Positions 1 to 6,295 of a stretch of DNA of 8,611 bases are shown piece after piece (within the stretch, counting starts at the first letter, position 1; the number at the start of each line of letters is the position of its first letter). The stretch is from the NCBI GenBank assembly GCA_028869395.1, contig JAGWSE010000095.1:1-8611 (forward strand), read 5' to 3'. Source of the stretch: Alphaproteobacteria bacterium (GTDB lineage: Bacteria; Pseudomonadota; Alphaproteobacteria; Caulobacterales; Caulobacteraceae). Made by a program: the position numbers and the translations under genes. Under the pieces are notes generated by a model that made no database searches, had not been told where the DNA came from, and saw nothing but the letters and a program-made list of their open reading frames with translations.

Positions 1-869
1 GTGTTCATCTCGATGAAGAAGAACTCGCCGTTCTCGTAGAGGAACTCGATGGTGCCGACGCCCAGGTAGCCGATGGCCTTGATGGCGTCGACGACGACCT
101 GGCCGATCTTCGCCCGGGTGGCGGCGTCGATCGCCGGGGAGGGGGCTTCCTCGAGCACCTTCTGGTGGCGCCGCTGCAGGGAGCAGTCGCGTTCGCCCAG
201 GTGGCAGACGTTGCCGAACTGGTCGGCGATCACCTGCAGCTCGATGTGGCGCGGCGTCTGGAGGTAGCGCTCCATGTAGACGGCGTCGTCGCCGAACGCG
301 GCCCTGGCCTCGGCGCGCGCGGTGGCGACAGCCTCGGCGAGGTCGGCCTCGGTGCGGGCCACCTTCATGCCGCGCCCGCCGCCGCCGGCCGCGGCTTTGA
401 TGAGCACGGGGAAGCCGATCTCCCTGGCCGCCGCGAAGGCCTCCTCCTCGGTGCGCACCGCGCCGTCGGAGCCCGGCACCACCGGGATGCCGGCGGCCTT
501 CACCGCCTGCTTGGCGGTGATCTTGTCGCCCATCATCTTGATGTGCTCGGGCTTGGGCCCGATGAAGGTGAAGCCGTGGGCGTTCACGATTTCCGCGAAG
601 CGGGCGTTCTCGGAGAGGAAGCCGTATCCCGGATGGATCGCCTGGGCGCCGGTGATCTCCGCCGCGGCGATGATCGAGGGGATGTTGAGGTAGCTCTTGG
701 CCGCGGGCGGGGGGCCGATGCAGACGCTCTCGTCGGCCAGCCGCACCCACATGGCGCCGGTGTCCGCCTCCGAGTGCACGGCGACGGTGGCGATGCCCAT
801 TTCCTTGCACGCCCGGTGGACGCGCAGCGCGATCTCGCCCCGGTTGGCGATGAGGATCTTGTCGAACAT
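1..869 (-). CDS. accC: Biotin carboxylase subunit of acetyl-CoA carboxylase (partial, C-terminus beyond left edge)
   Basis: AccC is the ATP-dependent enzyme that carboxylates the biotin carried by AccB, the first half-reaction of malonyl-CoA formation for fatty acid synthesis; it is cytosolic. Translating the minus strand from the ATG at 867-869 gives 289 complete residues, starting MFDKILIANRGEIALRVHRA, the standard biotin carboxylase N-terminus. Visible landmarks are HPGYGFLSEN (about 79-88), the ATP-grasp lysines near 116 and 158, the glycine-rich loop GGGGRGM (162-168), ERDCSLQRRHQKVLEEAPS (about 226-244) and the metal-binding Glu in FIEMN at the window edge. The numbering runs about one behind E. 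coli AccC (about 449 aa), so roughly 160 C-terminal residues are outside. It starts 4 nt after the accB stop; an AGG-type ribosome site overlaps that stop, so the two are surely co-transcribed. No defect is seen in the visible part. Identification is near certain. Confidence 0.98.
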   Translation of the reverse strand, partial: MFDKILIANRGEIALRVHRACKEMGIATVAVHSEADTGAMWVRLADESVCIGPPPAAKSYLNIPSIIAAAEITGAQAIHPGYGFLSENARFAEIVNAHGFTFIGPKPEHIKMMGDKITAKQAVKAAGIPVVPGSDGAVRTEEEAFAAAREIGFPVLIKAAAGGGGRGMKVARTEADLAEAVATARAEARAAFGDDAVYMERYLQTPRHIELQVIADQFGNVCHLGERDCSLQRRHQKVLEEAPSPAIDAATRAKIGQVVVDAIKAIGYLGVGTIEFLYENGEFFFIEMN

Positions 870-873
870 CGGC

Positions 874-1365
874 CTACTCGATGACGATCAGCGGTTCGCC
901 GAACTCCACCGGCTGGGCGTCCTCGACGAGGATCTCCACCACCCGGCCGGCGCGCGGCGCGGGGATCGGGTTCATGGTCTTCATCGCCTCGACGATCATC
1001 AGCGTCTGGCCGGCGGTGACCGTGTCGCCCACCTTCACGAAGGCCGGCGCGTCGGGCTGCGGCTGCATGTAGATGGTGCCGACCATCGGCGACTTGACGA
1101 CCTCGCCCGAGCGGGTGGGGGCGGGGGCCTCGGCGGCCGGGGCAGCGGCGGGCGCGGCGTGAACCGGCGCCGCGGCGTGGGCGGCCATCGGCGCGGGAGC
1201 GGCCACCTGCATGGGCGCGGCGGTCAGGGTCTTGGCGACGCGGATCTTCAGGCCGCCGTGCTCGACCTCGATCTCCGACAGACCGGTGTCGGTCAGGATG
1301 TCGGCCAGTTTGCGCACCAGGCGCGCGTCGATCGGGTCGGCGGGGGCCTTGGGACTGCTAGCCAT
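874..1365 (-). CDS. accB: Biotin carboxyl carrier protein of acetyl-CoA carboxylase
   Basis: This is the BCCP subunit, whose biotinylated lysine moves between the AccC and AccA/AccD active sites. It has 163 residues, normal for the family. Residues 1-45 are the conserved N-terminal part (VRKLADILTDTGLSEIEVE, then IRVAK). Residues 46-85 are a flexible Ala/Pro linker rich in AAP and AAA repeats. Residues 88-163 are the biotinyl/lipoyl domain: VKSPMVGTIY, the thumb-like segment around 101-108, then EAMKTMN with the biotin-accepting Lys at 129, ending GEPLIVIE. The biotin site reads EAMKTMNPI where E. coli has EAMKMMNQI, an accepted variant. The ATG at 1363-1365 has GAGGA nine bases upstream, inside the 34-bp spacer after aroQ. 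The gene lies in an aroQ-accB-accC operon, a common proteobacterial arrangement. Confidence 0.97.
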   Translation of the reverse strand: MASSPKAPADPIDARLVRKLADILTDTGLSEIEVEHGGLKIRVAKTLTAAPMQVAAPAPMAAHAAAPVHAAPAAAPAAEAPAPTRSGEVVKSPMVGTIYMQPQPDAPAFVKVGDTVTAGQTLMIVEAMKTMNPIPAPRAGRVVEILVEDAQPVEFGEPLIVIE

Positions 1366-1399
1366 GAAGATCCGTCCTCATAGTTGATTCTTTGGGGAC

Positions 1400-1837
1400 C
1401 TAGCGGGAGAGTCCCGCGGCGGCCTCGACAGCCAGTTCGTAGCTGGCCGCGCCGAAGCCGGCGACGACGCCGGCGGCGGCCAGGGAAACGTAGGTGTGGC
1501 GGCGGAACGCCTCGCGCGAGGCCGGGTTCGAGAGGTGGCACTCGACGACGGGCACGCCCACCGCCTTCAGCGCGTCCAGGATGGCGATCGAGGTGTGACC
1601 GTAGCCCGCCGGGTTGATCACCACGGCGGAGGCCGCGTCGCGGGCCTCCTGGATCCAGTCGATCAGCTCGCCCTCGTGGTTGGACTGGCGGAACACCACC
1701 TCGCGGCCGAGCGCCTTGGCGCGCGCCTCGCAGAGCCTGCGCACGTCGTCCAGCGTCTGATGACCGTAAATCTCCGGCTCGCGCACGCCCAGGAGGTTGA
1801 GATTGGGCCCGCTCAGCACATAGATCGGTTTCGGCAT
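1400..1837 (-). CDS. aroQ: Type II 3-dehydroquinate dehydratase
   Basis: AroQ dehydrates 3-dehydroquinate to 3-dehydroshikimate in the shikimate pathway to aromatic amino acids; the type II enzyme is a cytosolic dodecamer. I chose the ATG at 1835-1837, giving 145 residues, the usual family length. The frame stays open upstream to 1963, but the extra 42 residues are Arg/Pro-rich and unlike the family. The protein begins MPKPIYVLSGPNLNLLG. From this start the residues known to be catalytic in the Mycobacterium tuberculosis enzyme fall at the same numbers: Arg19, Tyr24, Asn75, His81, His101 and Arg108. They occur in GVREPEIYG, NPAGYGHTS and ECHLSNPASREAF. A GGAG-type ribosome site lies about 6 nt upstream. 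It is the first gene of the aroQ-accB-accC operon and diverges from thiS. No anomaly is seen. Confidence 0.97.
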   Translation of the reverse strand: MPKPIYVLSGPNLNLLGVREPEIYGHQTLDDVRRLCEARAKALGREVVFRQSNHEGELIDWIQEARDAASAVVINPAGYGHTSIAILDALKAVGVPVVECHLSNPASREAFRRHTYVSLAAAGVVAGFGAASYELAVEAAAGLSR

Positions 1838-1863
1838 TCGGCTCCGCCGTCGATTCCGCGGCC

Positions 1864-1892
1864 CTTGTAACGGCCGGGGCCAAGGGTCACAA
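1864..1892 (-). promoter_or_regulatory. Possible promoter of aroQ-accB-accC
   Basis: On the minus strand TTGTGA (1887-1892) is followed after 17 bp by TACAAG (1864-1869). Each hexamer matches four of six positions of the housekeeping consensus, and the spacing is ideal. It would start transcription near 1857, about 20 nt before the aroQ ATG. The same stretch is partly symmetrical: CTTGT at 1864-1868 mirrors ACAAG at 1889-1893, with GGCC-GG-GGCC between (1872-1881). It could therefore also be an operator, or serve thiS in the other direction, although plus-strand hexamers score worse. This is pattern matching only. Confidence 0.3.
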
Positions 1893-1919
1893 GGCGCGGG
1901 TTTTTTGTACAGGCACGGC

Positions 1920-2120
1920 ATGCAACTGACGGTCAACGGAGAGCTTCGGACGTTCCAGGCCATCGCCGACGTGGCCGGGCTGGTGGCCGCGCTCGGGCTG
2001 GACGCCCGGAAGGTCGCCGTGGAGCGTAATCTGGAGATCGTGCCGCGCTCGGCCTATGGTCTGACGCCCCTGGCCGAAGGGGATAGGATCGAGATCGTGC
2101 ACTTCATCGGAGGCGGCTGA
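1920..2120 (+). CDS. thiS: Thiamine biosynthesis sulfur carrier protein ThiS
   Basis: ThiS is a small ubiquitin-fold protein that delivers sulfur as a C-terminal thiocarboxylate for thiazole ring formation by ThiG. The ATG at 1920 gives 66 residues beginning MQLTVNGE, typical for the family. The sequence contains LVAALGLDARKVAVERNLEIVPRS and ends DRIEIVHFIGGG, with the required terminal Gly-Gly. A TTG at 1905 in the same frame would add five residues. AAGG at 1891-1894 is spaced for that TTG, while the ATG has only AGG at 1911-1913, so the exact start is not fully settled; family length favours the ATG. The stop is one base before the thiG start, so the two form a tight operon. No TPP riboswitch fits in the 82-bp leader. 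Confidence 0.94.
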   Translation: MQLTVNGELRTFQAIADVAGLVAALGLDARKVAVERNLEIVPRSAYGLTPLAEGDRIEIVHFIGGG

Positions 2121-2121
2121 C

Positions 2122-2910
2122 ATGGACGGATCGACCGTTGCGGAAGACACCTGGTCGGTGGCCGGGCGCACCTTCCGCTCCCGCCTGATCGTCGGCACCG
2201 GCAAGTACAAGGACTACGCCCAGAACGCCGCCGCGGCCGAGGCTGCGGGCGCGGAGATCGTGACCGTCGCGCTGCGCCGGGTGAACCTGTCGGATCCCAG
2301 CCAGCCGATGCTGGTCGACCACGTGAAGCCCGACCGCTTCACCTTCCTGCCCAACACCGCCGGCTGCTACACGGGCGAGGAGGCGGTGCGGCTGCTGCGC
2401 CTCGCGCGCGAGGCGGGAGGCTGGGACCTGGTGAAGCTCGAGGTGCTCTCCAACACCAAGCACCTGCTGCCCGACATGGAAGAGACGCTGCGGGCGCTGA
2501 AGATGCTGGTGGCCGAGGGCTTCCAGGTGATGGTCTACTGCTCGGACGACCCGGTCTACGCTCAGAAGCTGGAGGACGCCGGCGCGGTCGCTATCATGCC
2601 GCTGGGCGCGCCGATCGGCTCGGGGCGCGGGGTCCAGAACTTCCTCAACCTCGGCCTTATCCTCGAGCAGGCGAAGGTGCCGGTGCTGGTCGACGCCGGC
2701 GTCGGCACCGCCTCCGACGCGACGGTGGCCATGGAGATGGGCTGCGACGCGGTGCTCATGAACACCGCCATCGCCGGGGCGAAGGATCCGATCCGCATGG
2801 CGCGGGCGATGAAGCACGCGGTGATCGCCGGCCGGGAAGCCTACCTGGCCGGGCGCATGCCCAAGCGGATGTACGCCGATCCGTCCTCGCCGCTGAGCGG
2901 GATGATCTGA
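2122..2910 (+). CDS. thiG: Thiazole synthase ThiG
   Basis: ThiG condenses 1-deoxy-xylulose 5-phosphate, dehydroglycine and sulfur from ThiS thiocarboxylate into the thiazole phosphate moiety of thiamine, in the cytosol. It is a 262-residue TIM-barrel protein of normal length. Landmarks in order are FRSRLIVGTGKY (about 18-29), EIVTVALRRVN (45-55), NTAGCYTGEEAVRLLRLARE (78-97), VKLEV with the presumed Schiff-base Lys at 105, MPLGAPIGSGRG (159-170), the phosphate loops DAGVGTASDA (191-200) and MNTAIAGAKDP (213-223), and a C-terminal ADPSSPLSGMI. The ATG at 2122 has GGAGG at 2109-2113, within the end of thiS, consistent with coupled translation. No thiE, thiF, thiO or thiC follows; the next gene faces the opposite way. 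Identification is secure. Confidence 0.98.
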   Translation: MDGSTVAEDTWSVAGRTFRSRLIVGTGKYKDYAQNAAAAEAAGAEIVTVALRRVNLSDPSQPMLVDHVKPDRFTFLPNTAGCYTGEEAVRLLRLAREAGGWDLVKLEVLSNTKHLLPDMEETLRALKMLVAEGFQVMVYCSDDPVYAQKLEDAGAVAIMPLGAPIGSGRGVQNFLNLGLILEQAKVPVLVDAGVGTASDATVAMEMGCDAVLMNTAIAGAKDPIRMARAMKHAVIAGREAYLAGRMPKRMYADPSSPLSGMI

Positions 2911-3126
2911 GCTCGCGGCGGCCAGGCTGGAGAGGCTGGGTCCCGGATCTTCGCGCCCCAGGCGCTCCGTCCGGCATGACGGGTGTTCTGGGATCAAGGG
3001 TGAACGTCTGCTTCCGGCGGGGACGGGGACGGGCGCTTGCGGACCCGTTGGCGACATTCGGCGAGCCCGCCCCCGCATGGCCGCCCAGCCCCTTCCACAT
3101 GCGCCGGCTTCAAAGCGGAATGGTCA
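2911..3126. other. Convergent intergenic region between thiG and the histidine kinase gene
   Basis: These 216 bp lie between two converging genes. I see no credible coding: a plus-strand reading frame at 2976-3254 has Arg/Pro-rich, low-information sequence and runs into the kinase gene on the other strand. The stretch holds a REP-like hairpin (2943-2974) and a weak inverted pair, CTGCTTCCGGC around 3008-3018 against GCCGGCTTCAAAGCGG around 3103-3118. These features are typical of intergenic spacer or repeat remnants. No T-run suitable for a classical intrinsic terminator is visible on either strand. Confidence 0.6.
2943..2974. repeat. REP-like imperfect hairpin, possible bidirectional terminator
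   Basis: The outer arms CCGGA (2943-2947) and TCCGG (2970-2974) are exact complements. The inner arms GCGCC (2953-2957) and GGCGC (2961-2965) are also exact complements around a CCA loop, with a 5/4-nt internal loop between the two stems. The flanks (TC-CCGGATC on the left, TCCGGCATGAC on the right) resemble the short palindromic intergenic repeats seen in high-GC alphaproteobacteria. Placed about 33 bp after the thiG stop between convergent genes, it may end transcripts or block exonucleases. Only one copy is visible here, so its repeat nature is inferred. Confidence 0.4.
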
Positions 3127-5004
3127 TCACTCAGGGGCGCTCCCGGACAGGGCCGTGGCCTCATCGGGCTCAGCTGCAGGGTCGCCAAGGGGCGCAGCTT
3201 CGAGGTGCTCATCCAAGACGCGACGAATGCGAGACGCCAAGTCTCCGTAGCTGAACGGCTTGGTTATCAGCTGTACGCCCGGGTCCAGCCGCCCGTTGTG
3301 GATGATGGCGTTGCGCGTGTAGCCGCTGGTAAACAGAACCCGCAGTGCGGGTCGGCGCCGTCGCGCCTCGTCGGCCAATCTTCGTCCATGGAGGCCGCCC
3401 GGAAGCACGACGTCGGTGAAGAGGAGATCCACCGCGGGGTTCTGATCCAAGGCGGACAAGGCCGCAGCCGCGTTCTCGGCTTCGATCACGGTATAGCCAA
3501 GCTCACGTAGGACCCCGACCGAGTAGGCTCGCACCTCCTCGTCGTCTTCCACGAGCAGCACCGTCTCGCTTCCCCGCAGCATGGTCGCGTCAGGCGTCAC
3601 CTCCTTCGCGACCTCCGGGGCGACCTCGGCGGAAACGCGGGGCAGGTAGAGCTTCACCGTCGTGCCATGGTCCGGCTCGCTGTAGATGCGGATGTGTCCC
3701 CCGGACTGGCGGACGAACCCATAGACTTGGCTCAGGCCGAGGCCGGTTCCGCGCCCGGGCTCCTTGGTCGTGAAGAAGGGCTCGAAGACCCGCGACACGG
3801 TCTCCGCGTCCATCCCCATGCCCGTGTCGCTCACCGCGACCAGCACGTATTGACCGGGCGGCACCGGCTCGGCGACGGACGCCAGATAGGCCTCGTCGAG
3901 CCAGACGTTCCCGGTTTCGATCGTCAGCGTTCCGCCATGCGGCATGGCGTCCCTGGCGTTGACCGCCAGGTTCAGGATCGCGTGTTCCAGCTCGTTGGGA
4001 TCGGCGAACGCAGGCCAGAGGCCGCCCGCGCCAACCAGCTCCAGGGTGATGGTCTCGCCCAGGCTGCGGCGCAGGAGTTCGCTCATGTCGCGGACCAGGC
4101 GATCGGGATGAAGCGGCCGCGGATCGAGCGCCTGCCGCCGCGAGAAGGCAAGCAGCCGCGAGGTGAGGGTCGCAGCGCGCTGCGCCGCCTTCTGCGCCAT
4201 CTCCGCGCCACGCTTGACGCGCGGAAGGCTGGCCTCCTCGAGGCCGTCGGCCACCTGACGGGCGATGTTATCCAGGCCCCCGATGATCACGGTAAGGAGG
4301 TTGTTGAAATCGTGCGCCACACCGCCGGTGAGCTGCCCGATGGCCTCCATCTTCTGGGCTTGGCGCAGCTCGTCCTCGACCTTCGCGCGTTCGGCCATCT
4401 CGTCGTTGACGCGCTGTTCCAGGGTCTCGTTGAGGGCCTGCAACTCGCGGTTCAGGTGCGCCGCTTCCGCGAGCGCTTCGCGGAGGGCGTGCGCGTTCAC
4501 GGTGAGCCGGGCGCGCGCCTCGTCCAGCGAGCGGGCGAGCATATTCGCCCGTGCGCTCGCGGCTCCAGCGACCTGAGCCCTAGCCCTTGCCGCGTCGGCC
4601 TCGGCCTCGGCGGCGAGCAGGGCGAGCAGCAGGGGTGACGCCGCTGCGATCTCGCGGGCGCGGATGTGAGGGGTTCCGCCGATGAGCAGAATGGCGGCCC
4701 CCTCCGCGCCGACCCAGACGTCGGCATCTTCGAAGCTGCGCACGTCTGGATAGGCGATGCGGGCCCTGAACTCGCCTGGCTCGGCGCAGCGCCCTAGCAC
4801 CGCGGCCCAGGTCGCGCCGCCGGGCAGGGTCTGCGGAAACCCAGGGCCCGGACGCAAGGCGCCCGTCTCTGGATCACGGATCAGGATCAGGAGCGCGGAC
4901 GCGCAGAGCCGCTCGGCGATCGACCGGGCCTCCTGGGCGCGACCGTCCCGGCTCGCCAGACTCGCCAGGAGTTCGCCGATGGGTTCGCGGTCCGCCCCGC
5001 TCAC
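3127..5004 (-). CDS. Soluble hybrid histidine kinase (GAF-like region, coiled coil, HisKA, HATPase, receiver)
   Basis: This is a 625-residue hybrid sensor kinase with no signal peptide or membrane segment, so cytosolic. Residues about 25-125 look like a divergent GAF domain (ASALLILIRDPETGALRPG, later GAAILLIGG). Residues 130-225 are Ala/Glu/Arg-rich and predicted coiled coil. The HisKA box is GGVAHDFNNLLTVI with phospho-acceptor His231. The ATPase domain has the N box ILNLAVNARDAM (Asn349), DTGMGM (393-398), FEPFFTTK (408-414) and GRGTGLGLS (417-425). The receiver (about 480-598) has acidic residues in VEDDEE (485-490), phospho-acceptor Asp531 in FTDVVLPGG, Ser560 in FTSGYT and Lys582 in TKPFS. 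All catalytic positions are intact. The start is GTG at 5002-5004, overlapping the FIST gene stop by 4 nt (GTGA) with no clear ribosome site of its own, implying translational coupling. There is no DNA-binding output, so phosphate probably moves on to a phosphotransfer or response-regulator protein elsewhere. Confidence 0.93.
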   Translation of the reverse strand: MSGADREPIGELLASLASRDGRAQEARSIAERLCASALLILIRDPETGALRPGPGFPQTLPGGATWAAVLGRCAEPGEFRARIAYPDVRSFEDADVWVGAEGAAILLIGGTPHIRAREIAAASPLLLALLAAEAEADAARARAQVAGAASARANMLARSLDEARARLTVNAHALREALAEAAHLNRELQALNETLEQRVNDEMAERAKVEDELRQAQKMEAIGQLTGGVAHDFNNLLTVIIGGLDNIARQVADGLEEASLPRVKRGAEMAQKAAQRAATLTSRLLAFSRRQALDPRPLHPDRLVRDMSELLRRSLGETITLELVGAGGLWPAFADPNELEHAILNLAVNARDAMPHGGTLTIETGNVWLDEAYLASVAEPVPPGQYVLVAVSDTGMGMDAETVSRVFEPFFTTKEPGRGTGLGLSQVYGFVRQSGGHIRIYSEPDHGTTVKLYLPRVSAEVAPEVAKEVTPDATMLRGSETVLLVEDDEEVRAYSVGVLRELGYTVIEAENAAAALSALDQNPAVDLLFTDVVLPGGLHGRRLADEARRRRPALRVLFTSGYTRNAIIHNGRLDPGVQLITKPFSYGDLASRIRRVLDEHLEAAPLGDPAAEPDEATALSGSAPE

Positions 5005-6161
5005 TCGGGCAGCACGGCCACCACGGCCGTGCAGTTATGGAAGCCTTCGAACTGACCCTCCGCGCGGGCGATCTGGCCGTGCGTGTTGCAGCCCAACAGG
5101 TCCGCGCCCTCCAGCCGTTCGCGCACGCTGGCGACCTCATCCCCGAACTGCTCGCCCATTCGCAGGCGGGTGGCGACGCAATCGAAGAACAGGGCGGCCT
5201 GGGGCCGATGCCCTGCGATTCCGGCGAGGGCCGCCTGGGTCGCTTCGTCGGCGGCTTGCACCGCCGAGCTGCCCGAGGCGCGCATGATGTAGACGATCGA
5301 GCCGTTGGGCACCTCAGCGGCGCACACCACCGACCCGTCCTCCTGGATCGCCAGCGGCACGCGCAGCCTGTGGGACACCCCCGTCTCGATGCCCAAGATG
5401 TTGTGCAGGAAGAAGGGGATCGGCGCGGTGCGATCGAGGGTCTGGCCCGTCGATTTCGCATGGGCCTCGAACGCCTCCGCAGCCGGAAGGCCGTTCAGGC
5501 TGATCAGGCGAACGCCTTCCGCCTCGGTCACCCGCAAGGGTGCGGAGGCAGGTTGCCAGCCGTGCCGGACCCCGACGCCGATCGGCTTCTCAGTGAGGAT
5601 CTCGAGGGCCACCGCAGCGCCCGTCAGGGCCTTGCGTCCGCAAAAGACGGCGGTGCGCTCGAATTTGGCATTGTCCCCCGCGCCACCGCCGAAGAATTGG
5701 TACTGCCCGCCGGTGGCGAGGGTCAGCTCGTCCACCAGAACGTCCGCATGTCCCGCAAGCGCGTCCGTCATCAGCAGAGCCGAGCGATGCGGCAGGGCAT
5801 GGTCCCCGACTCCAGCGAAGCCAGAGGCGATCTTCCGGGCCGCGGCGGCGGTGTCGGACCGGATGTCCTCAGCGCATCCGATGGCGAAACGCGCGTCGTC
5901 GCCGGCCAGGCCTAGGGCGCACGCCAGACCCTCGCCGCGCTCTTGGTTGACGAACTCGCCCGCCGACGAGGCGCCCACCACCAGCGCCGACGGGCACATG
6001 TCGCCCAGCGCTTCGAGGAAGGCGGTGTGGTCATAGCTGGGCGCGGCGAAAAGCATGATCGCGAGAGGTTCGCGGCCAAGCCGCTCCTTGAGCTCTGCGG
6101 CGAGCTGTGAAGCGGCTTCGCGAGCGTCGGCAGTCCTTGTGGATGCGACAGCTGTTTGCAT
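5001..6161 (-). CDS. FIST domain sensor protein (FIST_N + FIST_C), NosP-like candidate
   Basis: FIST proteins bind small ligands and are commonly encoded with signalling proteins; the studied NosP branch binds heme, responds to nitric oxide and controls a partner histidine kinase. This 386-residue protein has the normal two-part layout. FIST_N (about 30-200) contains IMLFAAPSYDH, LVVGASSAGEF (60-70), FFGGGAGDN (156-164) and GVGVRHGW (195-202). FIST_C (about 225-380) contains LNGLPAAEAFEAH, AALFFDCVATRLRMG (322-336), LLGCNTHGQIAR (355-366) and FHNCTAVVAVLP (375-385). There is no signal peptide or membrane helix, so it is cytosolic. The ATG at 6159-6161 has a GGGGG tract ten bases upstream. It is the first gene of a two-gene operon with the hybrid kinase. 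Membership in the FIST family is well supported; NO or heme sensing is inference from gene order, and the ligand could be another small molecule such as an amino acid. Confidence 0.92.
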   Translation of the reverse strand: MQTAVASTRTADAREAASQLAAELKERLGREPLAIMLFAAPSYDHTAFLEALGDMCPSALVVGASSAGEFVNQERGEGLACALGLAGDDARFAIGCAEDIRSDTAAAARKIASGFAGVGDHALPHRSALLMTDALAGHADVLVDELTLATGGQYQFFGGGAGDNAKFERTAVFCGRKALTGAAVALEILTEKPIGVGVRHGWQPASAPLRVTEAEGVRLISLNGLPAAEAFEAHAKSTGQTLDRTAPIPFFLHNILGIETGVSHRLRVPLAIQEDGSVVCAAEVPNGSIVYIMRASGSSAVQAADEATQAALAGIAGHRPQAALFFDCVATRLRMGEQFGDEVASVRERLEGADLLGCNTHGQIARAEGQFEGFHNCTAVVAVLPE

Positions 6162-6214
6162 CTGGCGATATCCCCCGGGCAGCAGCCGCGTTGGCGCATC
6201 TTTCCGCTTCGCTT

Positions 6215-6239
6215 AACGCGGCGTTTGCGTTCCCGTTCC
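6215..6239 (-). promoter_or_regulatory. Predicted EcfG-type (general stress sigma factor) promoter of the FIST-kinase operon
   Basis: On the minus strand GGAAC (6235-6239) is separated by 16 bp from CGTT (6215-6218). This matches the known promoter of alphaproteobacterial EcfG/SigT/RpoE2 sigma factors, GGAAC with a 16-17 bp gap and CGTT. Transcription would begin near 6207, leaving about 45 nt before the FIST ATG. A second GGAAC lies just downstream (6229-6233) but has no correctly spaced partner. The match to both elements and the position directly ahead of a sensor operon make this better than a chance hit, but no other promoter was tested experimentally. Confidence 0.5.
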
Positions 6240-6254
6240 AGAACGCCGGTATCG

Positions 6255-6282
6255 CCTGAGCAATAGTTCAGATCCCCTGAGC
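6255..6282. repeat. Direct repeat CCTGAGC, two copies 21 bp apart
   Basis: CCTGAGC occurs at 6255-6261 and again at 6276-6282. The 21-bp period is two helical turns, so both copies face the same side of the DNA, as expected for an activator or repressor binding in tandem. They sit just upstream of the predicted -35 element of the FIST-kinase operon (16 bp from its edge). Two 7-mers can arise by chance in GC-rich sequence, so the regulatory reading is tentative. Confidence 0.25.
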
Positions 6283-6295
6283 GGGACGGACAGGT

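Noticed and set aside
1896..1910. Terminator-like GC stretch followed by six T residues
   Set aside because: No complementary stem directly precedes the T-run on the plus strand, and it lies just ahead of thiS rather than after a gene.
1838..1919. TPP riboswitch upstream of thiS
   Set aside because: The gap is only 82 bp, no CTGAGA-type core motif is present and no suitable three-way junction is visible.
1400..1963. Longer aroQ reading frame with 42 extra N-terminal residues
   Set aside because: The extension is Arg/Pro-rich and unlike AroQ, overlaps the thiS start region, and the internal ATG gives exact family numbering of catalytic residues.
2104..3078. Minus-strand open frame (324 aa) opposite thiG
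   Set aside because: It is antisense to an intact ThiG and has no family features.
3667..4638. Long plus-strand open frame (323 aa) opposite the histidine kinase
   Set aside because: It is antisense to a gene with all kinase motifs; its sequence is Arg/Gly/His-rich with no family pattern, as expected from the opposite strand of GC-rich coding DNA.
5037..5915. Plus-strand open frame (292 aa) opposite the FIST gene
   Set aside because: It is a shadow of a well-supported gene, with no recognisable domain.
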